Positions 44,536-51,659 of a DNA stretch of 64,000 nt are shown in pieces. The position numbers and the translations under genes are program-made. This DNA comes from Pseudomonadota bacterium (GTDB taxonomy: Bacteria > Pseudomonadota > Gammaproteobacteria > Steroidobacterales > Steroidobacteraceae): positions 1 through 64,000 of the forward strand of contig JAKBCR010000001.1 of the NCBI GenBank assembly GCA_021807675.1, written 5' to 3'. The notes under the pieces were generated by a model that saw only the letters and a program-made list of their open reading frames with translations, was not told the origin of the DNA and did not search any database. Each line of letters begins with the position of its first letter. The first letter of the stretch is position 1.

Positions 44536-45474
44536 TCAGCTCTGCGCCCCCTGCTGCTCGGCAGGGCTCAGCGCGTTGATGTCCGCCACGATCAGCGTTC
44601 CCGTCCCCTCGTTGGTGAAAACCTCGCCGAGAATGCCCTCGGGCGCTTGATATGACACCACGTGGACGCGACGCACCCCGCCGCGGATCGCGTCTTCGAT
44701 GGCCTTCGCTTTCGGCAGCATGCCATCGACGATGCGCCCGTCCTCCCGCAGGCGCTTCAATCCCTGCAGGTCGAGGTAGGAAATGAGCGACCCTGGGTCG
44801 GAAACCTCGCCGAGAATCCCCGGCGCGCCCGTACAGAGGATCAGCTTTTCCGCGCCGAGCGCCGCGCCGAGCGCCGCGGCCACCGTATCGGCGTTGATGT
44901 TGAGGAGCACGCCAGTGTCATCCGCCGAGAGTGGGCTCACCACCGGCATCAATCCGTTGTCGAGGAGCTTGCGCACCGCCGTCGGGTCCACGGCGTCAAT
45001 GTCGCCGACGAAGCCGTAGTCCACCATCTCGCCACTCGAGCGGATCTTCACCGGAGGCCGCTTGTGCGCGCGCACCAGGCCCGCATCGACACCGCTGATC
45101 CCCACCGCCTCGATGTTGAGGTCGCGGCAGATGCCGAGAATACGGGTGTTGATGAGGCCATTCAGCACCATCGCGGACACGTCGATCGACTTCTGGTCGG
45201 TGACGCGTCGGCCCTCCACCATGCGTGTCGGGACGCCGAGCGCGGTGGAGAGCTCCGTGACCTGCGGGCCGCCGCCATGCACGAACACCACCCGAACTCC
45301 GAAGTAGTGCAGGATCGCGATCTGCTCGATGAGGACCCGGGTGGAGTCGAGGTCGGCGAACACACCGCCGCCCGCCTTCACGACGAAGGTCTTGCCCTTG
45401 TACATGCGGATGTAGGGCGCGGCGCTCTTGAGCGCCCGGATCGCCAGGGCCTGATCGCCAGGATGCATGATCAT
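44536..45474 (-). CDS. argB: Acetylglutamate (N-acylglutamate) kinase
   Basis: It phosphorylates the gamma-carboxylate of N-acylglutamate. Glycine-rich motifs are VVKAGGGVFAD and VFVHGGGPQVTE; VVSPLSADDTGVLLNINADTVAAALGAAL and IVDGMLPKAKAIEDAI are family blocks. Length is 312 aa and there is no fused GNAT domain, unlike the bifunctional ArgB/NAGS of Xanthomonas. The donor of the acyl group must therefore come from another gene. It lies between argF' and argH. Confidence 0.95.
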   Translation of the reverse strand: MIMHPGDQALAIRALKSAAPYIRMYKGKTFVVKAGGGVFADLDSTRVLIEQIAILHYFGVRVVFVHGGGPQVTELSTALGVPTRMVEGRRVTDQKSIDVSAMVLNGLINTRILGICRDLNIEAVGISGVDAGLVRAHKRPPVKIRSSGEMVDYGFVGDIDAVDPTAVRKLLDNGLMPVVSPLSADDTGVLLNINADTVAAALGAALGAEKLILCTGAPGILGEVSDPGSLISYLDLQGLKRLREDGRIVDGMLPKAKAIEDAIRGGVRRVHVVSYQAPEGILGEVFTNEGTGTLIVADINALSPAEQQGAQS

Positions 45475-45487
45475 CTCGATGTGTCCC

Positions 45488-46489
45488 TCAAATGCTCTTC
45501 AACATGCGATGGAGGACCGCCATCTGTACGGTGAGGCGGTTGTAGGCTTCGCGCTGCACGACGCTGCGCGGGCTGTCGAGCACTTCATCCGCGACCGCCA
45601 CGTTGCGGCGTACGGGAAGGCAGTGCATCAGGCGGCAGTCCGCGGCCGTCTGCGCGAACCAGTCGTTGCGCACGCACCAGTGCTTCAGCTCGCTGCGCAG
45701 CCGCCCATCGGCGGCCGCATCGCCATAACAGGATGTGGCGCCCCACTCCTTCGCATAAACGACGTGCGCACCGGCGAGCGCCTCGTTCCGGTCGGCGGTC
45801 TCCCGCACGGAGCCGCCCGATTGAGCCGCGGCGCGGCGCGCCTTGTCCATGATCGGCGGCGGCAAGGCGAAGCCCTCAGGCCGCAGCACGATGACTTCCA
45901 TGCCACGCAGCGCCGCCATGTGGACGGCGCTGGCCGGCACTGCGAGCGGCAGCGCGCGCGGATGGTTTACCCAGGAGAGAACGAAGCGGCCGCTTCGGGG
46001 GACCTCGAGCTCGTCCAAGGTCTTCCAGTCCGCCAGCGCCTGGCACGGATGGCTGGTCGCCGACTCCAGGTTGATGAGCGGCTTGTCGACGAGACTCGCC
46101 ATTGCGTTGAAGCCGGTTTCGGCGAGATCCGCGGCGAGGTCCTTGCCGTCCGCGAAGGCCCGCAGCCCGAGGGCATCGCAGTAGGAAGCCAGCACCGGGA
46201 TCCCTTCACGCACATGCTCGGCTGCCGCGCCGCTCATCACGGCGCCGCGCCGCGTCTCGAACTGCCAGGTGCCCTGCCCCGGGGTGATGACGAAGGAGCT
46301 GCCGCCGAGCCGCGCCATGCCTGCCTGGAACGAGGCGAGCGTGCGCAGCGAGGGGTTGAGGAAGAGGAGCCCGAGGATCTTGCCCGCCAGGGCCTGCGGC
46401 TCCGGACGTGTCTCGAGGCGGCGCGCCAGCTCGAGCAGCGCCAACACCTCCTCACGCTCGAGGTCCGCGAGGTCGAGGAAGCGCTTCAT
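45488..46489 (-). CDS. argF': N-acylornithine carbamoyltransferase (AOTCase/SOTCase family)
   Basis: It transfers a carbamoyl group to N-acylornithine, not free ornithine. Family markers: FLNPSLRTLASF (carbamoyl-phosphate loop, SLRTL where most relatives have SxRTR), SHPCQALADW, VNHPRALPLAVPASA and MHCLPVRRNVAVADEVLDSP. In the loop xMxGxxxEH, which determines acyl specificity, Xanthomonas acetylornithine enzymes have Glu and the Bacteroides succinylornithine enzyme has Pro before EH; here it is Ala (MSGAAAEH). Length is 333 aa. Its start overlaps the argD stop by ATGA. Acyl specificity is therefore unsettled. Confidence 0.9.
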   Translation of the reverse strand: MKRFLDLADLEREEVLALLELARRLETRPEPQALAGKILGLLFLNPSLRTLASFQAGMARLGGSSFVITPGQGTWQFETRRGAVMSGAAAEHVREGIPVLASYCDALGLRAFADGKDLAADLAETGFNAMASLVDKPLINLESATSHPCQALADWKTLDELEVPRSGRFVLSWVNHPRALPLAVPASAVHMAALRGMEVIVLRPEGFALPPPIMDKARRAAAQSGGSVRETADRNEALAGAHVVYAKEWGATSCYGDAAADGRLRSELKHWCVRNDWFAQTAADCRLMHCLPVRRNVAVADEVLDSPRSVVQREAYNRLTVQMAVLHRMLKSI

Positions 46490-47721
46490 GTCGGCAGGCT
46501 CGCGAGCGCATCACGGAGCATGTCGACGTGCTCCTCCCGCAGGATGAAGGGCGGCAGCAGCCTCACGATGTGGCCGTCGCTCGCCGTGCCCGCCAGAATG
46601 CCGCTCTCCAGCAGCTCCGACTGGATCTGCCTGGCCGGTCGGCTGGTGCGCAGGCCGAGGAGAAAACCCTCGCCCTGGCTCGAGCCCACCGGGCCCACGA
46701 TGCAGGTGCGGCGAATGTAATCCGATACGCGCCGCACGTTCTCGAGCAGCGCCTCCGACTCGATGGCGTCGATCACCGCCTCGATGGCCGCGCAGGCCAT
46801 GGGGCCGCCGCCGTAGGTCGTGCCGAGAAGCCCCACACCCAGAGTCGCCGACACCTTGGCGCTGGTGAGGAGCGCCGCGCAGGGAAAGCCGTTCCCGAGC
46901 GCCTTGGCTACGGTAAGCATGTCGGGCATGACGCCGTACAGGTTGGCGGCGAACGGATGGCCGACACGGCCGAGACCGCACTGCACCTCGTCGAAGATGA
47001 GCTGCGCACCGACCTCGTCGCAGCGGCGGCGCAGTGCCTCGAGGTAGGGTCTGCCCAGATCGACGGCGCCCGCAAGCCCCTGTACGGGCTCGACGATGAC
47101 CGCGGCCGTGCGATCGGTGATGTGAGCGGCAATGGCGCCGATATCACCGCGCGGCAAGAAGCTCACATCGAAGGGCTTGCGCGGGAAGCCATACCAGGTA
47201 TCCGAGCCCCAGGTGACCGCCCCCGCCGCCGCCGTGCGGCCGTGGAAGGCGCCCTCGACCGCGGCGACATGCGGCCGGGAAGTCATGCGAAACGCCAGCC
47301 GCAATGCGTTCTCGTTCGCCTCCGCGCCGCTGCTGACGAAGAAGACGCTCGTGAAATCCAGCTTCGAGAAGCGCACCAGGCGCTCCGCCGCGCGCGCGCG
47401 GATGCGCATCGGAACGGCGTTCGTCTGGAAGTTGCACACGCGGGCCTGGGCGGTGAGCGCTTCCGTCCAGCCGCGATGGCCATAGCCGAGCGATGCGACC
47501 GCATGCCCGCCGTAGAGATCGAGCACCCGCTCGCCCCGGGTGTTGAAGAGCCAGACGCCCTCGGCGGAGGCCACCTCGAAAGGATATTGAGCGTATACCG
47601 GTGCGAGGAAGTCTCGCGCGCTTCCCGGGGTACGTGCACCTGCGCCGGCGGGTCTCGGCGAGTGTGGGGATGGTATCGGTGGGTCTGACGGGCTGGTTGT
47701 CGCACAGGGTGTGGTTGTCAT
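46486..47721 (-). CDS. argD: Acetylornithine (N-acylornithine) aminotransferase
   Basis: A PLP aminotransferase of the class III fold acting at the N-acylornithine step. The PLP lysine is in DMLTVAKALGNGFPC; other family blocks are DLYGGHAVASLGYGH, SGAEANENALRLA, EGAFHGRTAAAG and LIFDEVQCGLGR. The N-terminus is an unusual Pro/Ser-rich segment of about 40 residues before DFLAPVYAQYPFEV. Length is 411 aa. It sits between argC and argF', overlapping the latter. Confidence 0.94.
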   Translation of the reverse strand: MTTTPCATTSPSDPPIPSPHSPRPAGAGARTPGSARDFLAPVYAQYPFEVASAEGVWLFNTRGERVLDLYGGHAVASLGYGHRGWTEALTAQARVCNFQTNAVPMRIRARAAERLVRFSKLDFTSVFFVSSGAEANENALRLAFRMTSRPHVAAVEGAFHGRTAAAGAVTWGSDTWYGFPRKPFDVSFLPRGDIGAIAAHITDRTAAVIVEPVQGLAGAVDLGRPYLEALRRRCDEVGAQLIFDEVQCGLGRVGHPFAANLYGVMPDMLTVAKALGNGFPCAALLTSAKVSATLGVGLLGTTYGGGPMACAAIEAVIDAIESEALLENVRRVSDYIRRTCIVGPVGSSQGEGFLLGLRTSRPARQIQSELLESGILAGTASDGHIVRLLPPFILREEHVDMLRDALASLPT

Positions 47722-47731
47722 GTCGATCGCC

Positions 47732-48793
47732 TCAAGTCCAACCGGGCGCGCACGCGGTGAGACCCTCCGTCTCCGGCAGCCCGAAAATCCGGTTCATCCA
47801 TTGCACCGCGCCGCCGGCCGCGCCCTTGTTGAGGTTGTCGATCACGCACATCACGGCCACCGTGCGGCCGCTCGAGGCGGCGCAGAGGTGCGCGTAATTC
47901 GTGGTCACGACCTCCTTGACTCTCGGCGCGGAGTCCGTCACCCGCACGAAGGGCGATCCGGCATAGAACTCGCGCAGCGCCGCGAGCACCTTCGAGGTGT
48001 CCACCGCTGATTTCAAGGGCGCCTGTACCGTGACGTGAATACCGCGGGCGAACGGCCCGGAGTGCGGCACGAAAGCGAACTCCGCTTCCACACCCGTCGC
48101 GGCACGCGCGCAGGCCGCAACTTCCGGCGCGTGTCGATGCGCCAGCGCGTTGTAGGAATAGAGATCGCTGTGGCGCAGCGGATGATGAGTGCCTTCGACG
48201 GGCTTGCGGCCCGCGCCGGTGCTGCCGGTGATGCCCGTCACGTAAAGGACGGGCGGCGTGAGCCCCAGGGAAAGGAGCGGCATGCTCGCGAGCAGTGTCG
48301 CCGTGGCGAAGCAGCCTGGATGCGCGACATGCGGGGTCTTAAGCTCCCGCAGGTGCTCCGGCACGGCGCAGGTAAACTCCGCCAGGCGCGCCGGAGCAGC
48401 GTGCGCGTGCCGGTAGACCGACTCGTACTCCGCCGCGGAGCGGAAGCGGAAGTCGGCGGAGATATCGACCACCCGGAGCCTGGTTCCGGCTTGCGAAGCG
48501 GCCTTCAACAGGGAGTCGATCAGCGCGGCGGAGACACCGTGCGGCGCCGCGGAGAAGACGGCGCATTCCGGTACGCGGGTCACGAGCGCCTCCACGTCCG
48601 CCTGAGACTTGAAGCGCGTCTCGCCGTAGGCGGCTGCAAGATGAGGGAACGCCTTGGCGACCGGCTCCCCCGGCTGGCTGTCGGACATCACCGCCGCCAG
48701 CTCGAATCGCGGATGCGCTGCGAGCAGGCGCAGCAGCTCACCGGCGACATAGCCCGTGCCCCCCAGCACCACTGTCGGGACAAAACCGCTCAT
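47732..48793 (-). CDS. argC: N-acetyl(acyl)-gamma-glutamyl-phosphate reductase
   Basis: It reduces N-acylglutamyl-phosphate to the semialdehyde with NADPH. The Rossmann motif is VLGGTGYVAGELLRLLAAHP and the catalytic cysteine is in HVAHPGCFATATLL. ITGSTGAGRKP and the C-terminal GAAGGAVQWMN are family features. Length is 353 aa. Its ATG overlaps the DUF1611 stop by four bases (ATGA), so translation of the two is coupled. Confidence 0.95.
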   Translation of the reverse strand: MSGFVPTVVLGGTGYVAGELLRLLAAHPRFELAAVMSDSQPGEPVAKAFPHLAAAYGETRFKSQADVEALVTRVPECAVFSAAPHGVSAALIDSLLKAASQAGTRLRVVDISADFRFRSAAEYESVYRHAHAAPARLAEFTCAVPEHLRELKTPHVAHPGCFATATLLASMPLLSLGLTPPVLYVTGITGSTGAGRKPVEGTHHPLRHSDLYSYNALAHRHAPEVAACARAATGVEAEFAFVPHSGPFARGIHVTVQAPLKSAVDTSKVLAALREFYAGSPFVRVTDSAPRVKEVVTTNYAHLCAASSGRTVAVMCVIDNLNKGAAGGAVQWMNRIFGLPETEGLTACAPGWT

Positions 48794-49854
48794 GCAGCGG
48801 ATTCCCGGACGAGGCCGATGGCTTCCATGACGCGATCGCCGAGGGCCGCGCCCGCACTCATCGCATTGAAAGCCGGCACGCCCATCTGCGAGGCGATGAT
48901 CTCGACTCCCACCTGATTGTCAGTGGCCGGACCGGTGACCACGCAGGGCTCGATCCCGAACCGCTCCCGCAGCAGCTTCACCCCGCCCCAGGCCGCGACG
49001 GGATCGTTGGCCGAGAGGACGACGCCGGTGAGCGCGGCGCGGATATCCGCACACTCCAGAATCGCATCGACACCGTAAGTGCCGAGAATACCGTCGCCGA
49101 GCTCGAATACGATCGCATCGGGCTTGCCGGCGGCGAGCTCCGTCAGCATGGTGCGGGTGAGCGCAGGCCCGTTTATGCGGGTGGTGGTGACGACTCCCAG
49201 GTCGGTGAAGATGAGAGAGCGGCGCGCACCCGCATCCTCCATCGCCAGAATGTCGCGGCGCAATGACACGCCGGTCGCCTTGAAGGCGTCGATCATGCGA
49301 CCGCGGTGGCGCATCCGGCTGATGATGGCGCACGCGGCAGCGGTCTTGCCCGCCTCCATGCAGGTTCCCGCGAGCGCCACAACGGGCACCTGGCGGGACT
49401 CGAGCTTCGCCGCGAGATCGAGGCGGCGGAGTCCGGCGCGCGCCGGCACGCCGATGCGCTCGCCGAGATAGGGAAAATGCAGCGCCACGCCGAGCACCCG
49501 ACAGTCGAACGGCTTGCCCTTGTCGGGATTGATCGAGTCGCAGACCCCGAGCACACCGCCGATGTTGAGCATCTGGATGATGTCGCCCGCCTGTAGCGAG
49601 GGTGGCACGTGTCCCGAGTAGCCGAAGAGCGCCTTGCGGTGGCCGAGAGCGCCCACCACGATATCGCCCTTGCCCACCTTGGCCATGCGCCCGCTGGTGA
49701 GCTCCAGGGTGTTGTAGTTCGACTTGTTGGTCAGCACCTCGACGACGACCACGACGCCCTCATCGGAGGGGATGTCGGTCGAGATCCGCACCTCGTGCGA
49801 CAGGCCGCAGGCCTGCGCCACGGAAGCGATCTTATCGACGACGACGCTTCTCAT
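48790..49854 (-). CDS. DUF1611 P-loop protein inside the arginine operon; candidate N-acylglutamate synthase
   Basis: A 354-residue DUF1611 protein. The N-terminal half is VVEVLTNKSNYNTLELTSG and GDIVVGALGHRKALFGYSG; the C-terminal half holds a P-loop VALAGTCMEAGKTAAACAI (about residues 159-177) and TDLGVVTTTRINGPALT, ELGDGILGTYGV. From memory, one DUF1611 branch (DgcN) has been reported as a D-glutamate N-acyltransferase. Here it lies 13 bases after argG and overlaps argC by ATGA, so it is an integral operon member. No ArgA, ArgJ or GNAT is in the window. Start ATG 49854 follows AGGTGGTGAG. The function is inferred, not shown. Confidence 0.85.
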   Translation of the reverse strand: MRSVVVDKIASVAQACGLSHEVRISTDIPSDEGVVVVVEVLTNKSNYNTLELTSGRMAKVGKGDIVVGALGHRKALFGYSGHVPPSLQAGDIIQMLNIGGVLGVCDSINPDKGKPFDCRVLGVALHFPYLGERIGVPARAGLRRLDLAAKLESRQVPVVALAGTCMEAGKTAAACAIISRMRHRGRMIDAFKATGVSLRRDILAMEDAGARRSLIFTDLGVVTTTRINGPALTRTMLTELAAGKPDAIVFELGDGILGTYGVDAILECADIRAALTGVVLSANDPVAAWGGVKLLRERFGIEPCVVTGPATDNQVGVEIIASQMGVPAFNAMSAGAALGDRVMEAIGLVRESAA

Positions 49855-49867
49855 GCCGCTCACCACC

Positions 49868-51106
49868 TCAGGCATCCGTTTTGACGCGCTCGCCGGCGCG
49901 CCGGTGAAAGACGCCCGTGAGGGCGACGATCTTGGAGAAGCCGAGCGCATCGATGGGAGTCCACTCGCCCGCCGCCTCGCCGTACACGCCCTTGGAGGCG
50001 GCCATGAGCGAGTAGGGAGACTCGATGCCCTCGACGAAGAGGTTGCCGGGACGAAGCTGAACGTGGACCTGACCGGTCACCCGCTCCTGAGAGGAGAGGA
50101 GCAGCGCCTCGATATCGCGGCAGACGGGGTCCAGGAGCTGGCCCTCGTGCACGAGATCGCCGTAAGGTTGCGCGACCGTCTCCTTGATGCGCTGCTGGCG
50201 GCCTGTCAGCACGAGCTTCTCGAGCTCCCGGTGCGCGGTAAGCAGCACCTCCGCGGCAGGCGCCTCGAACGCAACGCGTCCCTTGGTGCCGATGATGGTG
50301 TCGCCGAGATGGATGCCGCGCCCGATGCCGAACGGCGCGGCGAGGGCCTCCAGCGCCTCGATGAGCGCGACGGGCGAGAGCACCCGGCCGTCGAGTCCCA
50401 CAGGGCGGCCCTGCCTGAACTCGATGACATGAGACTCGGCGGCCCGCGGGCGGCTGAACGCATCGCGCGTCAGCACCCATGCATGATCGGGGATGCTGCC
50501 GGAGGACGTCAGCGTCTCCTTGCCCCCGATCGTGACACCCCAGAGGCCGCGGTTGACCGAATAGGCCGCTCCGAAGGGCGGGACCGGCAGCCCGCGCGAC
50601 TCAAGGTAATCGAGCTCTTCCTGGCGCTTGAACGCGCGGTCGCGGACCGGCGCCAGCACCTCGAGCTCCGGCGCCAGCGTGCGCATCGCCACCTCGAAGC
50701 GCACCTGATCGTTGCCCGCCGCGGTGCAGCCGTGGGCGATCATGTTGGTGCCGAGCTTGCGCGCCATGTGTGCGATGGTCTGCGCCTGCATGACGCGCTC
50801 CGCGCCGACGCAGAGCGGATACATCTGGCCGCGCTTGACGTTGCCCATGACGAGGAACCGCAGCACCTGCTCGAAGTAATCCGCGCGCGCGTCGATCTGG
50901 TGGTGCTGCACGGCACCGAGCGTGCGTGCGCGCTCCGCCAGCGTGCGTGCCGCGGCTTCATCGATTCCGCCGGTGTCGACCGTCACGGTGATGATGGGCC
51001 GGCCGTAGTTCTCCTTCAGCCAGGGCACGAGAAAGGAGGTATCGAGACCGCCGGAATAGGCGAGAACGATGGGCTGGTCGCCCTTCAGGGGGACGGTATT
51101 GGGCAT
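49868..51106 (-). CDS. argG: Argininosuccinate synthase
   Basis: It joins citrulline and aspartate using ATP. The PP-loop motif VLAYSGGLDTSFLVPWL is at the N-terminus; AHGCTAAGNDQVRFEVA and GIGRGIHLGDTIIGTKGRVAFEAPAA are further synthetase blocks. The sequence is of the xanthomonad/Bacteroidetes-like branch rather than the enterobacterial one. Length is 412 aa. It is the second gene of the operon, 3 bases after argR. Confidence 0.96.
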   Translation of the reverse strand: MPNTVPLKGDQPIVLAYSGGLDTSFLVPWLKENYGRPIITVTVDTGGIDEAAARTLAERARTLGAVQHHQIDARADYFEQVLRFLVMGNVKRGQMYPLCVGAERVMQAQTIAHMARKLGTNMIAHGCTAAGNDQVRFEVAMRTLAPELEVLAPVRDRAFKRQEELDYLESRGLPVPPFGAAYSVNRGLWGVTIGGKETLTSSGSIPDHAWVLTRDAFSRPRAAESHVIEFRQGRPVGLDGRVLSPVALIEALEALAAPFGIGRGIHLGDTIIGTKGRVAFEAPAAEVLLTAHRELEKLVLTGRQQRIKETVAQPYGDLVHEGQLLDPVCRDIEALLLSSQERVTGQVHVQLRPGNLFVEGIESPYSLMAASKGVYGEAAGEWTPIDALGFSKIVALTGVFHRRAGERVKTDA

Positions 51107-51109
51107 GAT

Positions 51110-51556
51110 TCAGACTCGAAAGATGGCCTGCAGGCGGGCGATGAGGTCGTCCTGCGCGCGGGCGTTGGCGGTTGCGATGAAGATGGTGTCGTCGCCGGAG
51201 AGGGTGCCGGCGACCTCGGGCCACTCCGCCCGGTCGATGGCCACGGCGACGCTCTGCGCCGCGCCGATGGTGGTTCTGAGCACAGTGAGCGAGGGCCCGG
51301 CTCGCCTGAGCCCGCGCACGAACTGCGCGAGCATGGCGAAATCGCCGTTGGTCCGCGAGACCTCGTCGGGAGGCAGCACGTAGCCGCCGCTCGCCTTGAG
51401 GACGCCGAGATCGCGCAGATCGCGGCTGACGGACGACTGCGTCACCTCGTAGCCCTCGGTCTTGAGCAGGCGCGCCAGGTCTTCCTGCCGGCGAACGTGT
51501 CCGCCGCGCAGGATGCGCATGATCGCTTGGCGGCGCTCGAGCTGCTGGGCGTCCAT
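51110..51556 (-). CDS. argR: Arginine repressor
   Basis: An arginine-sensing hexameric regulator. The N-terminal winged helix has RRQEDLARLLKTEGYEVTQSSVSRDLRDLG; the C-terminal arginine-binding domain has GPSLTVLRTTIGAAQSVAVAID and GDDTIFIATAN. Length is 148 aa. It is the first gene of the arginine operon, with ARG-box-like sequences immediately upstream, so autoregulation of the whole cluster is likely. Confidence 0.95.
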   Translation of the reverse strand: MDAQQLERRQAIMRILRGGHVRRQEDLARLLKTEGYEVTQSSVSRDLRDLGVLKASGGYVLPPDEVSRTNGDFAMLAQFVRGLRRAGPSLTVLRTTIGAAQSVAVAIDRAEWPEVAGTLSGDDTIFIATANARAQDDLIARLQAIFRV

Positions 51557-51579
51557 CGGTGGATCAAGCGTGAAGGGTT

Positions 51580-51618
51580 TGATGCATAAAATTGCGTCAA
51601 TTATGAATATTAATGCGC
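51580..51618. promoter_or_regulatory. Tandem ARG-box-like operators upstream of argR
   Basis: Two AT-rich 18-base elements with a 3-base spacer, TGATGCATAAAATTGCGT and TTATGAATATTAATGCGC, resemble the ArgR consensus wNTGAATwwwwATTCANw (the second better than the first). They stand out in this GC-rich DNA and lie 24-62 bases upstream of the argR ATG. Confidence 0.65.
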
Positions 51619-51659
51619 AGGTGTCAAGGGCAGATCGGGTCGAGGGGCTCTTCGCCTGC

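Noticed and set aside
45488-46489. Ordinary ornithine carbamoyltransferase (ArgF)
   Set aside because: The HPRALPLAVPAS and HCLPVRRNV blocks and the xMxGxxxEH loop are those of the N-acylornithine family; the ornithine enzyme's SMG-loop is absent.
49724-51589. 621-aa plus-strand ORF over the argG/argR region
   Set aside because: It is an antisense shadow of argG, argR and part of the DUF1611 gene produced by GC-biased codons; it has no family motif.
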